From Kalaharituber pfeilii (taxonomy: Eukaryota > Ascomycota > Pezizomycetes > Pezizales > Pezizaceae): a stretch of 64,000 nt of DNA. Shown in pieces: positions 22,780 to 33,168 of the stretch. The notes under the pieces were generated by a model. It saw only the letters and a program-made list of their open reading frames with translations, searched no databases and had not been told where the DNA came from. The stretch's first letter is position 1, and the number at the start of each line of letters is the position of its first letter. A program made the position numbers and the translations under genes. The stretch spans positions 124,001-188,000 of the forward strand of contig WHUZ01000096.1 in the NCBI GenBank assembly GCA_015179045.1. Direction: 5' to 3'.

Positions 22780-23640
22780 GCACCATACTGCGTCGAATGA
22801 TACCATGCGGAGCGGATGCTGTCATGCTGCGCGCATACTGCCATGCTGCGCGAATGCTGCTGTGGATGTATTCTGCCACACGCGAGAGGTTAGCCTTGCC
22901 ACGACGCGATGAGCATGATACTGCAACTCACCTTGTGGCTATGCTGCATGAGTGCTACCATGCTACGTAAATGCTGCCATGCTGCGTAAATGCTACCATG
23001 CCGCGTGAATGCTGCCATGCTGTGTGAATGCTGCCACACGCGAGAGGTTAGCCTTGCCACGACGCGATGAGCATGATGCTACAACTCACCCTGTGGCTAT
23101 GCTGTGCGCATGCTGCCATATATGAGAGCTTAGCCTTGCCACGACGCGATGAGCATGATAGCACAACTTGCTGCCGTGCTGCGTGAATGCTACCATGCGG
23201 GATGTATTCTGCCATATACGAAAGGTTAGCCTTGCCACGACACGATGAGCATGATACCATAACTCACCTTGCTGCCATGCTGCGTGAATACTACCGTGCT
23301 GCGTAAATGCTGCCGTGCTGCGTGTATACTGCCATGCTGCGCGGATGTATTCTGCCACATGCGAGAGCTTAGCCTTGCCACGATGCAATGAGCATGATAC
23401 CACAACTCACCTTGCTGCCATGCTGCGTGAATGCTGCCACCCGCGAGAGGTTAGCCTTGCCACGACGTGATGAGCATGATAGCACAACTCACCTTACTGC
23501 CGTGCTGCGTGAATGCCGCCATGTGGGATGTATTCTGCCATACATAAGAGGTTCACTTTGCCACCACGCGACGAACATGACACCAAACTCACGTTGCTAC
23601 CATGCTGCGCCAATGCTGCCATAGTGTCGAGCTCTCATGC
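22780..23640 (+). repeat. Complex tandem array, left arm
   Basis: Short GCTGCCATGCTGCGTGAAT units interspersed with a longer unit containing GCGAGAGGTTAGCCTTGCC and GATGAGCATGAT; inverted partner at 25030-25860. Confidence 0.75.
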
Positions 23641-24164
23641 TGTTGGGTGTCTAGTCTCGCAAGCTGTGGAGGTGTCAAGTTGTCGAGCTGCTATCCACGA
23701 GAAGTTAGCAATCAGCGGCGCGCGTCGCGTGAGCGAATAGACTCAAGTACACCTACCTGCCGAATCTCCTTTTTTGCTTTGGACAGTGATTTCTGTTATT
23801 TATTCCTGTTAGCCATGAAAAAAGATGAAAGGCTACCTGCTTACCTGTTATCCAGTCATTTTATTATCAAGTAGTTTGCTGTTTTGCAATACCTCTGTTG
23901 TAGCGGTAGTTGTCTTCAAAAGCAGGAGACAAGAAAGGGAGAGCATAACAGTGATACTATAGAAGTCCCTCCTACATGTCGACCTCCTACTGCGCACGGC
24001 TGAGGCGGGTAATGTCGGAAATACAAGAGGCCTGTGCACAATGGCAACTGTAGATCATGCATATCCCGTTTTGCAGCAGCTCTCCAAGCTCGCATAGGCC
24101 TAACACAGCCTTGAACCAGACAACGGCCTAACAAGCCTTTCAAGCAATTTGACATACAGTATAG

Positions 24165-24215
24165 TTTTTTTTTTTTTTTTTTTTACTTGCATGCCGCCCT
24201 GTGAGCTATGGCGAG
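24165..24215 (-). mobile_element. Tail-1 copy in the foldback loop
   Basis: T20 then CATGCCGCCCTGTGAGC…GGCGAG. No clear duplication. Confidence 0.65.
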
Positions 24216-25029
24216 ACTAGGTACAAAGAACACATAGGTTCCACTACTACGTCGCTCATTCCAGGTCTATGTATGTTTGAAGCCTTGCATTTACATGATA
24301 GAAATTATACAAGCTTTACCACCGTATGACTCGAAGTGAGATAGATTACTATAACAAGTAATTTCCCACTCCACAACACATGCACTCACATGTGAGTGGC
24401 CGTACCCGCTACCAGTCGCAGAAGCGCGACTGTTGGAGCGGTCTGTGGAGAAAGGATTTTCTGCAGCCGGACGGACCCTTGCACGGTCCTTGCAACCATG
24501 CACTTGAGGGAAACTTTATGCTGATAGCGAGTACTACTTGGGATGGTGCACAGACCGGTTGCTGGTAAAAGTAACTCCAACCGAGCCTTCTTGGCTTGCC
24601 AGTAGTACTCGCCCCAGCCGCGCGCAGTAGCAGATTGACACTGAGGAGAAATCAGAGGGACTCCTCTAGTATCACTGTTATCCGCTCCCTCTTTCTCCTG
24701 CTCATGACAACGCCTACCACGTATTGCAAAACAGCAAACTACTTGACAACAAAATGACTGGGTGATGGGTAAGCAGATAGCCTCTCATCTCTTTGCATGG
24801 CTGACAGGAATGAATAACAGAAATCGCTGTCCATAGCGAAAAAGAGACTTCGGAGGTGAGTGTATCTGAGTCCATTCGCTCACGCGTCGCTGCTGATTGC
24901 TAACTTCTCGTGGATGGCAGGTAAACAGCTCGATGCTCAACAGTATGGCAGCACATGAGTACCATAGCAGCGCGGTAGCAAGGTGAGTCCTAGCATCATA
25001 CCTATCATGCCTGTGGTAATTCTAACTTC

Positions 25030-26170
25030 TCGAATACGGCAGCAGTCGCACAGTATGGCAGCATTCACGCAGCACGGCAGCTAGGTGAGTTGTGCCATCA
25101 TGCTCATCGGGTGGTGGCAAGGCTAACCTCTCGCGTGTGGCAGAATACATCCCCGCATGGCAGCATTCACGCAGCATGACAGCAAGGTGAGTTGTGGTAT
25201 CATGCTCATCACGTCGTGGCAAGGCTAACCTCTCGCGTGTGGCAGCATTTACGCGGCATGGCAGCATTCACGCAGTATGGTAGCATCCACGCAGCATAGC
25301 AGCATTTACGCAGCATGGTAGCATTCACGTAGCATAGCAGCATTTACGCGGCAGGGTAGCATTCACGCGGTATGGCAGCATTCACGCAGTGTGGTAGCAT
25401 TCACGCAGCATAGCAGCATTTGCGCAGCGTGGCAGTAAGGTGAGTTGTGGTATCATTCTCATCGCGTCGTGGCAAGGCTAACCTCTCGCATGTGGCAGAA
25501 GACATCCCACATGGCAGCATTCGCGCAGCATGGCAGCATTCACATAGCATGGCAGAATTTACGCAGCATGGCAGCAAGGTGAGTTGTGGTGTCATGCTCA
25601 TCACGTCGTGGCAAGGCTAACCTCTCGCGTGTGGCAGCATTCACGCAGCGTGGCACCAAGGTGAGTTGTGGTTTCATGCTCATCGCGCCGTGGCAAGGCT
25701 AACCTCTCGTTGGTGGCAGAACATTCGCGCAGCATGGCAGCATTCAACGCAGTACAGCAGCATTCGCGCAGCAGGGCAGCATTCACGCAGCATGGCAGCA
25801 TTCGCGTGCTATGGCAGCCTACGCGTAGGATGCATGACAGCATCGACGTAGCATAGCAGGCCCTTCAGTGTAGAAGCCTTTGATACTTTAGCATGTATAT
25901 AGAATGAATATACTATTTTGATGAGTGGATACATTGGATGTGGATGTAGACATATAGAAGGCACTTCCTCCCAACTATACAGGATTACAATTGCGTCCTG
26001 ACCGTACAGCTGTGCAATTGCGTCCTGACAGTACAGCAATACAATGGCGTCCTGACAGTATAGTTCTACAATTGCGTCCTGACTGTACAGCTGTGCAATT
26101 GCCTCCTGACAGTACAGCAATACAATGGCGTCCTGACAGTATAGTTCTACAATTGCGTCCTGACAATGGA
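25030..26170 (-). repeat. Right-arm tandem arrays of the foldback
   Basis: Reverse-complement equivalents of the left-arm arrays, in mirrored order: complex array 25030-25860, then minisatellite 25980-26170. Confidence 0.75.
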
Positions 26171-26609
26171 ACGCTGGATAGGTGTCTGGAAGTGAACAGC
26201 AAAGGTCTGCATCTAGACACCACATTTTAACTCTAGCTTCCGGGTGTTGACAGCAGCAATGCGGTACCCAGGCATAGCAGTCAGAGGGCTGCGCACCCCG
26301 GGTGGCCAGTCTGCGTCAGAGGCGCTAGTGTCGTCTGACGCACAGGACGCAAAAGTTTTCCGTTCCTGATGTACCGGCATTTTGTTATATCACTTCCCCT
26401 TCACGCAGGAGTTTCCGGGGATCTCTACTTGTATCTGTTATTGTCATTGTTGTTATTCTCACTTCCCCTTCACATAGGAGTTTCTGGGGATTTCTACTTT
26501 TATATCTAACTTTCCTTTTATTTCATATGTAACTAAACATCGCCATAGCCCGTAGGGCGGCATACGATTAATGATATATATAAAAAAAAAAAAAAATTCT
26601 ATGTAGGTT

Positions 26610-26970
26610 GTGTGGAGCGAGGAACACGTGGTGTTCAGGTGCAGTGAGCAGCCGGAGCGGCCCCAGGGGAAGGACAAGGATGGGGTACTGGTCACCTGGC
26701 AGTGCTGGGAGGACCTGGAAGAGAAGGGCTGGAGGCGGGAGGGCGTGGAGGGCGATCCAGTCGAGGAATGGTTCGCCAGCCTTGAACTGGGCTAGCCGAA
26801 GCGCCGGAGGGTACGGGGGGTACGTTGGGTGCCCAGGACGTGTACATAGGGTGTGCAGATACGTAGATAGTTGCTCAACCTGACACGGGTAAATGGGTCC
26901 CTGCCATAGGCTGATAGTCTGTACACGGGGTTACGTGACTCAAAAAAAAAAAAAAAAAAAAAAAAAAAAT
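26610..26970 (+). mobile_element. LINE-B 3' fragment (tail 2) with 10-bp TSD
   Basis: TATGTAGGTT is at 26600-26609 and 26971-26980. 26610-26795 encodes the C-terminal end of ORF2 (EEHVVFRCSE, the H-x4-C half of the terminal zinc knuckle, then DPVEEWFASLELG and a stop). The 3' UTR ends GGGTCCCTGCCATAGG…CACGGGGTTACGTGA and poly-A. It proves that tail 2 is a genuine LINE 3' end. Confidence 0.75.
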
Positions 26971-27114
26971 TATGTAGGTTTCGCGGGCGGGGATGTTGCG
27001 GTTGGACAGTCGCTCCAAGCGCTTGCAAAGTACTTAGTTGTTCCTCTTCCTCTTGTCACTCTTCCTGTGCGTGTTGATGAATCTATGCATTATCAACATT
27101 CATAAGAGCTACTG
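26971..27114. other. LINE 5'-leader fragment and flank
   Basis: TATGTAGGTTTCGCGGG resembles the leader at 4391-4410, so LINE-B landed in another LINE's 5' region. No gene. Confidence 0.4.
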
Positions 27115-27429
27115 TAGTGAGCGGCACGAGCTAGCTCGAGCCGAGCTGGAGGGTGAGCTCGAGCTGGCCTGGCATGAGCTCGAGCCTAGATTGATTATAT
27201 ATATAATATTGACAAACTAAATTAAGCTAAGCTAAATTTTCATCTTTCTCACTACTATCAGCTAAATTGTGCATTTCGAAGTTGTTGGTAGGTCAGAATG
27301 AGCTCCAAGTCTCTAATTATTACTATATTAGGTATTTACAGTTTATGAAACCTTGCACTGGCTAAGCATTTTAGCGAGCTGGCAAGAAAAACACTAGCAT
27401 GATCTTGGCTCGGCTCGTGCCGCTCACTA
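27115..27429. mobile_element. hAT-type MITE, empty-site copy (315 bp)
   Basis: Perfect 17-bp terminal inverted repeats TAGTGAGCGGCACGAGC. Flanks AGAGCTACTG / AGAGCTAGTG are nearly duplicated. It is uninterrupted and, insert aside, the same length as the copy at 30161-30546. Non-coding. Confidence 0.85.
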
Positions 27430-27569
27430 AGAGCTAGTGTAACAGTGAATTTTAGTTGTAAGCAACGAAGAGATAGTAACAGTGGTGGCGGAGATTTAGG
27501 AAAAGGAGGTTATGTACACGTGAGGTCTCTTAGGAGGCTGACTCAGGACGAGGTGGTGACGAGAATGGC

Positions 27570-28330
27570 AGAATGAGGTCAATATCACAGGTATGTTGGG
27601 TCCCTTCCAGAGTCGCGAGATGTGTGAGCAGGAGCTCAAACTGACATTGACAACTACTGCAGGGCCCTTTCGACGGCACGAGAATGGCAGGAAGAGTTCA
27701 ACTCACAGGTATGGTAGGCCTCTCTTGACAGCGCGAGATATGGCAACATGAGATTAAAGAGGTGTCACAGGGCCCTTTCGACAGTGCGAGAAGTGGCAAC
27801 ATGAGCTGAATTCACAGGTATGGTGGGTCCCTTTCCACATCAACATGTGCAAACAGCAGCTCAAACAGAGCTCAATCTGACACGTATTGCAGGCCTCGGT
27901 CGACGGCACGGGAATGGCAGAATAAGGTCAATTTAATGACCCATTTCGACTGCACGAGATGTGACAACGTGAGCTCAGTACACAGGTACGGCGGGTCCCT
28001 TTCAACGTCGCGAGATATGTGAACACTGGCATGAGCTGACTCTGACACGTACCATAGGACCCTTTGGACGGCACGAGAATGGCATGATGAGTGCAATTTC
28101 ACAGCTATGGCGGGTCCCTTTCAACGTCACGAGATGTGTGAACGTGAACTGAATCTGACACGTACCATAGGGCCCAATCGACAACACCACAATGGCAGAA
28201 TGAGGTGAATTTTACAGGTATGTCGGGTCCCTTTCAATGTCGCGAGATGTATGGACATGAGCTCAACCTGACAGCTACTGTAGGGCCCTTTCACCGGTAC
28301 GAGAATGGGAGAATGGAAGGGTCAATCTAC
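27570..28330 (+). repeat. ~57-60-bp satellite array
   Basis: Degenerate tandem units of the type CACAGGTATGGTGGGTCCC…CGCGAGATGTG…GAGCTCAA, alternating as ~115-bp dimers. The same family reappears at 39390-39717. Confidence 0.7.
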
Positions 28331-28548
28331 GAGAATGCGGTGGAGCAGTGTGGCTTGGAGGGGTGGTGAAAGGCTACGGCAACGCGGTGGAGCGGTATGG
28401 CATAGAGGGGTGGTGAAAGGGCGCCTGTATATATCGCGATAGCTAGAAATGAATAAATGCTACGAATGAATGAATAATTTGATATATACTGCATTGAGAA
28501 CACACGAGGATATGTAAACAGAGTTGACAACGTGGTACTACAGTCACA

Positions 28549-28770
28549 GTGCGCCCCCAACGAGGCCATAGAGTAAATTGCGTCCCCAACGAGCCCAATC
28601 ATGTCAACAGCGTGCTCAACGACATCCACCAGGTTACGTGCGTTACCAACGAGACTCACCAGGTGACCTGCGTTATCAACGAGACTCACCAGGTGACCAG
28701 CGTTATAAAGAGGCCTATTAGGTCGCCTGCGGTACCAACGAGGCCTATTAGGTCAACTGCACCCTGCACG
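28549..28770 (+). repeat. ~30-bp minisatellite
   Basis: About eight units of CCAACGAGACTCACCAGGT-like sequence. ORFs across it are compositional. Confidence 0.75.
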
Positions 28771-29559
28771 TTGGGGACGCAGTAGCACGAACTCATGTGT
28801 TTGTGACGCGCTGAGCCGGTATCGCGCGTTGTGGAGTCGAGTTTGTGCCCCAGCGCCCCAGCGCCCTGGCGCTCCTGGCGCTGAGGGCACAAACTCCCTT
28901 TTTTTCCTGATGTGGCAGCTGGCCTGATCGTTTGTGGTGAACTCCAGCCTGCTCCAGGTGTCGTTCATGAATTGTATTGTTAGGGTCGCCCTGCCCTTGG
29001 TGCCTGGGTGCTATTCAAAGAGTAGTTCTTCCACAGCGACGCAGTGATGGTGCCCAAGTCGAAGTTTGCATCAAATAGCCTGTCATTCAGATCACTCCAG
29101 AACGGTAAATCGTTGTGGGGGGAGACGGGCTCCGGGGCGGGTGAGGCGGAGGGGGAAACGCTCTCCTCATCTTTCTCGGCATCTCATTGGATGTTGGCAC
29201 TGTCGTCGGTGTCTCCTATTAGTTCTTGGCGTGGGGTTAGTGGGTATCGATGTGGGTGATATGTTGGCAATGGCAGTAGTGAGCTGGGAATCTCCTCGAG
29301 ACACACACCATAATTCAATACACTTGCCTACCAAAACTAGCTACCCAGAAGTGCATGTAGCTGAATCAAAAAAGCAAAATGTTTCCCGCACAAATTCCCA
29401 GTCTTACAGAAAAAAACCATCATTAGCAAAGCGGAGTTTTTTTAAATGATATTTAGTGTAATAATGTATCTATCTGATGCGAAAAAAGATCAAGAAAAAT
29501 CCCAAATGAAACCCGACTCCATTGAAAGCCAATTATTGAAAACAAAACCACACCTACAC
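28771..29559. other. Stretch without supported genes
   Basis: An open frame at 29044-29259 has no recognisable domain. No repeat or RNA gene assigned. Confidence 0.3.
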
Positions 29560-29621
29560 TTTTTTTTTTTTTTTTTTTTTTTTCACGTGACCCCGCTTGT
29601 AGCTGTTCGCCATGGCAGGGC
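29560..29621 (-). mobile_element. Tail-2 micro-retroposon with 14-bp TSD
   Basis: AACCACACCTACAC (29546-29559) and AACCACCCCTACAC (29622-29635), one mismatch. T23 then a body whose minus strand reads CCCTGCCATGGCGAACAG…CACGTGA. The 38-nt core equals that of the copy at 61449-61501. Confidence 0.85.
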
Positions 29622-30160
29622 AACCACCCCTACACAACACAATACACATCTCCCCATTTCCTGCCCCGGTTTACCCCAAACGGAAGTAGCAGTGTAATGG
29701 AACAAGGTGATTTATAGAAAATTGAGGGGAATTTTTTTTTTTTTTTTTTTTTTTTATCATTTATCACATGCCACCTTATAGGCTATGGCGATTTAAGTAC
29801 ATGGAAAAGGAAAATAAAGAGGAAGTTACAGTAGAGCCCGCGGTATGTGATGATGATGCGGGTGACAGGCCAAAACAAGATGAGTCCTATCTCCTACTCC
29901 TATATGACTCGTACTTAGATACCCTCAACCATTTCCCTCCCAATCGCACTTTCTGTATTTCACTTTCTTCCTCCAAGTATACCACGGCTGAGCTAGTCAC
30001 TTTTCCCTCGTCTGTCAGTGTCTGCTTGCATCTCAGCCATCTAATCCCAACCATCTTTCCTAGTTCTCGGTTACTTTCCTTCAGCCATCTTTGGAGTTTC
30101 CCCAGGGCCTTCCTTAGGGCTATTCCATGTAAAGGCATTGTCGTACACGGCATAGCCCTG

Positions 30161-30546
30161 TAGTGAGCGGCACGAGCTAGCTCGAGCCGAGCTGGAGGGT
30201 GAGCTCGAGCTGGCGTGGCATGAGCTCGAGCCTGGATTGATTATATACATAATATTGACAAACTAAACTAAACTAAGCTAAATTTTCATCTTTCTCACTA
30301 CTATCAGCTAAATTGTGCATTTCGAAGTTGTTGGTAGGTCCTTTTTTTTTGTGTGTGTGTCACGTGACCCCGCGCGCAGCTGCTCGCCATGGCAGGGCTT
30401 GTTGGTAGGTCAGAATGAGCTCCAAGTCTCTAATTATTACTATATTAGGTATTTACAGTTTATGAAACCTTGCACTGGCTAAGCATTTTAGCGAGCTGTC
30501 AAGAAAAACACAAGCATGATCTTGGCTCGGCTCGTGCCGCTCACTA
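30161..30546. mobile_element. hAT-type MITE, filled-site copy
   Basis: Same 17-bp TIRs as 27115-27429. The 8-bp duplication TAGCCCTG (30153-30160 and 30547-30554) is perfect and interrupts ORF1 codons. Removing the 58-bp insert and one 13-bp duplication leaves 315 bp, exactly the length of the other copy. Confidence 0.9.
30341..30398 (-). mobile_element. Tail-2 micro-retroposon with 13-bp TSD
   Basis: TTGTTGGTAGGTC at 30328-30340 and 30399-30411. The minus strand reads GCCCTGCCATGGCGAGCAG…CACGTGAC followed by CA/A repeats. The MITE at 27115-27429 shows the empty site, TTGTTGGTAGGTC once. Confidence 0.93.
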
Positions 30547-31345
30547 TAGCCCTGAGGAAAGACTTGGGGAATGTCCGAAGATGGTTGGAGGCGTCCAACA
30601 AAGACATATGCAAGACAACAGGGATCAGATGGCTATGGAAGAAGACAATCCTTATAGAGGAAAGGAAAGTCAGGCTCGCAGGAAGGTGGTTACGGGCGAA
30701 CGTGTATGAGACAGAAAGAGGGAGGAAGCAGACAGATCACGGACACGATTCTGGGATTACTTACCCGCATCACGCATGAACACCGAGGGCAATACATGTA
30801 CTTAGTCCTTATTTGTTTTTTTTCCTTTAGTCTAATAAAACACCTCGCCATAGCCCATAGGGCGGCATGCGAGTAATGATATAAAAAAGAAATATTCCAT
30901 GTACGACGATGCCTGCTTTCTTGGTGGTGGCAACGGTGCTGGGTGGGGGAGCGCGTCTTGCGTTGGGGCTAGATGTGGTTCTTGAGGTGTGTTTTGGGGG
31001 TTCAGGGGTTCGGGTTTTGGTGCTGGCAGCGGAGATATTATCCCTGGGTGGTGCTGCTGTGGTGTCAACTGGTGGTGCGGAGGCGATCTTTTGTGCCTCC
31101 TTGACGTCAAGTTGGCACTTAAGGGTGTAGGGGACCTGGAGGCATGGCTGCTTCCCTTTGCGCTTCTTGTTGTTCGGGGCGGGTGGTGGTGTTGAGGGCA
31201 CGGGTTCAGTGGGCTCCGCCGGCTGCGTGTCTATGGTGGTGATGGGGCTGAACCCCAATAGTTGTGGTGGTGGTGGAAGCGGAGGAAAGAAGAGAAGGGG
31301 GAAAAAAAAGAAAAGAAAGAAAAGAAATGCAGAGACATTATAGAA

Positions 31346-31711
31346 CCGAAGATACATATCAGAAGGATTGGCAGAAGCCACAAACTGAAGGTCATGAGCA
31401 GGATAATGAAGGGTGCAACGTTGTAATTAATGAAGGAAAGGAATGGTTCGAACAAACAAATGGGGGGAAAAAGGAAGTAGAAAAGGTAATAATACATAAT
31501 CACTAGAGGTGAGCTTTTGTTCAGCACAAAGTTATTTCACCTCGATCAGTCAACAGAATGAGAACGCACATGGGAAGGAACTCCACGCCGACACTTGACA
31601 TTAAAATGCAAACATAAAAAAGAAGTAGCCAAGTATAACACCTGTATAACCTGTGCCTGGCGTTGATAACCAAGAAATAATTCTGATCCGCCTGTATCAT
31701 ACTCCTTCATT
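31346..31711. other. Stretch without supported genes
   Basis: Purine-rich (31270-31500), no recognisable coding feature. Confidence 0.3.
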
Positions 31712-31747
31712 GCGGCACGCGAGTATTGATATAAAAAAAAAAAAAAA
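31712..31747 (+). mobile_element. Tail-1 micro-insertion, 36 bp, 13-bp TSD
   Basis: ATACTCCTTCATT at 31699-31711 and 31748-31760. The insert is GCGGCACGCGAGTATTGATA plus T and the A run, a 21-nt body. Confidence 0.9.
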
Positions 31748-31889
31748 ATACTCCTTCATTAGTTTGAAGGGCTTGAATTTGAACCCGAAGGCCGTGATAA
31801 TATTGAGAACTGTATAGGATGATGCATCTGGCGCCCGTCTATAGAGCTTGAGCTTGATGGGGTCTGCAATTGAGCTGTTCTCTTTGGGG

Positions 31890-32617
31890 GCCGTGGCCGC
31901 TCATCATCGTCACTCAGGGTCAAGTGACCCAATGAATCCAACAGGCCAGGCCAGGCCAACCGGAGGCCTGGACTGGCCTGGACCGTGAAATTCTGGGCCT
32001 GGCTTGGCCTGAACAATCAGGCCGGTCCAGGCCATTCAGGCTGGCCCAGACCATTCAGGCTGGCCCAGACCATTTAGGCTGGCCCAAGCCATTCAGGCTG
32101 GCCCAGACCATTCAGGCCAGTCCAGGCCAACCAGGCCATATACGTAAATTCAAGCGATTTTGGAATTTAACCCAGGTGAATTAGATTTTAATAGTCCTCG
32201 ATATTTCCACTACCAGTAATTGACAATTGCGCATTAGGTATCATCATCCAAGAATTGAGTCCAGTCTGTTGTATTATCTGGAAGGTCCATCATTTCTAAA
32301 ATTTTTCTTAGTATATATACTTGCATACAAAGTGTGATACATACTTGAGAAAAGTCGTAGACTGCTGCTGTTTAAAATCCTAGACATACGGGAGCTTCTA
32401 CTCATATAAATACTCAAACAATCTGCTAAATGCTGGTCTCAATTCACCTGGATAGCTGTGGAGTGATTCGTTTAATTGGCCTGAATGGCCTGAATGGCCT
32501 GAATGGCCTGGACCGGCCTGGGCGGCCTGGGCTGGCCTGAAACATTCAGGCCGCCTGGACCGGCGCGGCGGACCTCACGGCCAGCCTAGATTTCTATGGC
32601 CCGTTGGGAACACTGAA
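31890..32617. mobile_element. hAT-type element remnant with GGCC-rich subterminal repeats
   Basis: 31940-32140 contains repeated CAGGCTGGCCCAGACCATT units. 32478-32617 contains repeated GGCCTGAAT and ends GGCCCGTTGGGAACACTG, matching the hAT end at 803. The left terminus is not identifiable, so the extent is uncertain. It is AT-rich and non-coding in the middle. Confidence 0.5.
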
Positions 32618-32752
32618 TTGTCAATTTGGGTAGAGAGGACATCTTAGGCGGACATTTACCTTTTTCCTTTTCTTTTCCTTATAACGGATATTAGGGAGTC
32701 ACGGACGGAGCCTACATACTGTTATTACTCTATTTGTACCTAACACTTAATC

Positions 32753-32811
32753 TCGCCATAGCCCATAAGGTGGCACGCGAATAATGATATTAAAAAAAAA
32801 AAAAAAAAAAA
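32753..32811 (+). mobile_element. Tail-1 copy
   Basis: CTCGCCATAGCCCATAAGG… with a poly-A run to 32811. No clear duplication. Confidence 0.65.
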
Positions 32812-32829
32812 CAATACCTAAATAGGCAA

Positions 32830-33168
32830 TATGAGTGATAGATATGATATTCCTATACTTCATCGAAGTACTCCAATTACTGAAGAGCAGTACGCTTTTA
32901 TTAATGATGTATCTGTTCTGGCCCACCGACGAACATTGCGGTTCGCGGACCGGCCAGGCCCATTCGCGAATAGGCCAATTCGTCAGTGGGCGGAGGGTAT
33001 AAGACAGATCGATAAGGACACGAACCTGGTAGAGATTTTGGAGTGGGCCGGGGGGAGTAGTTAGGAGCCTCATTTTTCCTTTAACCTATTATCAGGTATT
33101 TACACATCGCCATAGCCCATAGGGCGGCACGCGATTAATGAAATAAAAAAAAAAAAAAAAAAAAAAAA
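32830..33168 (+). mobile_element. LINE-A 3' end fragment
   Basis: The frame at 32831-33064 ends DTNLVEILEWAGGSS, like the LLELLDWAGQ terminus at 63218, followed by a short 3' UTR, tail 1 at 33107 and poly-A to 33168. The upstream part (MSDRYDIPILHR…) is not clearly LINE. Confidence 0.5.

Larger units (their letters stand above)
22148..26371. mobile_element. Giant foldback transposon (4224 bp) with satellite-built arms
   Basis: Ends are CATCAGGAA…TTCCTGATG, flanked by TA on both sides (22146-22147 and 26372-26373); the pre-insertion site reads CACC-TA-CCGG inside a LINE 3' UTR. The left arm (22148 to ~23970) and right arm (~24660 to 26371) are inverted copies. Each has, from outside inwards, a ~28-bp minisatellite (CAGGACGCAATTGCA), a complex array with GCTGCCATGCTGCGTGAAT and AGGTTAGCCTTGCCACGACG units, and a unique segment around TTTGCTGTTTTGCAATAC. 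The loop (~690 bp) carries a tail-1 copy. No transposase, so mobilisation in trans by a Tc1/mariner-type enzyme is inferred from the TA target. Confidence 0.8.
21800..26596 (+). mobile_element. ORF1-only LINE (tail 1), split by a foldback element
   Basis: 21950-22125 encodes an ORF1 fragment (GIRWLRKKT, EEGKQTSSVVVYLE, VRLGGRWL, YEWDRGRR). Its 3' UTR is interrupted at a TA (22146-22147) by the 4.2-kb foldback. It resumes at 26374, running into CGCCATAGCCC tail 1 (26541 on) and poly-A to 26595. A leader-like hairpin (21904-21942) precedes ORF1, but neighbouring leader sequence (AACTTGAGGAGTTAG) lies in the opposite orientation to the copy at 4318. A 5' inversion during insertion is therefore possible. 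Confidence 0.55.
30132..30892 (+). mobile_element. Nested ORF1-only LINE (tail 1), 11-bp TSD
   Basis: Encodes GIVVHGIALRKDLGNVRRWLE, GIRWLWKKT and VRLAGRWLRA, then passes straight into a 3' UTR and CGCCATAGCCC tail 1. It was itself hit by a MITE (30161-30546), which in turn carries a micro-retroposon. TATTCCATGTA is its duplication. Its start codes for the same VVHGIA segment as the target, so it sits inside the homologous ORF of a relative. Confidence 0.7.
29870..31330 (-). pseudogene. LINE ORF1 fragments (host of a nested insertion)
   Basis: The upstream part (31330-30895) is Pro/Thr-rich with LKCQLDVKEAQKIASAPP and ends KKAGIVVHG. The downstream part (30121-29887) continues IALRKALGKLQRWLKESN, GIRWLRCKQ, EGKVTSSAVVYLEEE, VRLGGKWLRV. 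The reading frame is continuous across the insertion site (VHG-IAL), so the ORF was intact there when the second element landed. No zinc knuckle or endonuclease follows. Confidence 0.65.
29732..31345 (-). mobile_element. ORF1-only LINE (tail 1), interrupted by a second one
   Basis: A T run at 29732-29755 and tail 1 (to 29790) directly follow ORF1 without any ORF2. The element is split at TATTCCATGTA (30121-30131 and 30893-30903) by the plus-strand copy 30132-30892. Its 5' limit is uncertain. Confidence 0.65.

Noticed and set aside
22780..23640. Regular repeats resembling a CRISPR array
   Set aside because: Units vary in length and sequence, there are no unique spacers or cas genes, and the context is a eukaryotic foldback arm.
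25809..26225. 138-aa minus-strand ORF with repeated CQDAIV-like segments
   Set aside because: It is a translation of the minisatellite in the right foldback arm; other frames are equally open.
28549..28785. Repetitive protein with VTCVINETHQ-like units
   Set aside because: Translation of the 30-b minisatellite; no start context, splice signals or flanking domain.
29044..29449. Possible small gene at 29.1 kb
   Set aside because: Two overlapping frames without domains, in repeat-rich DNA; no evidence to prefer either.
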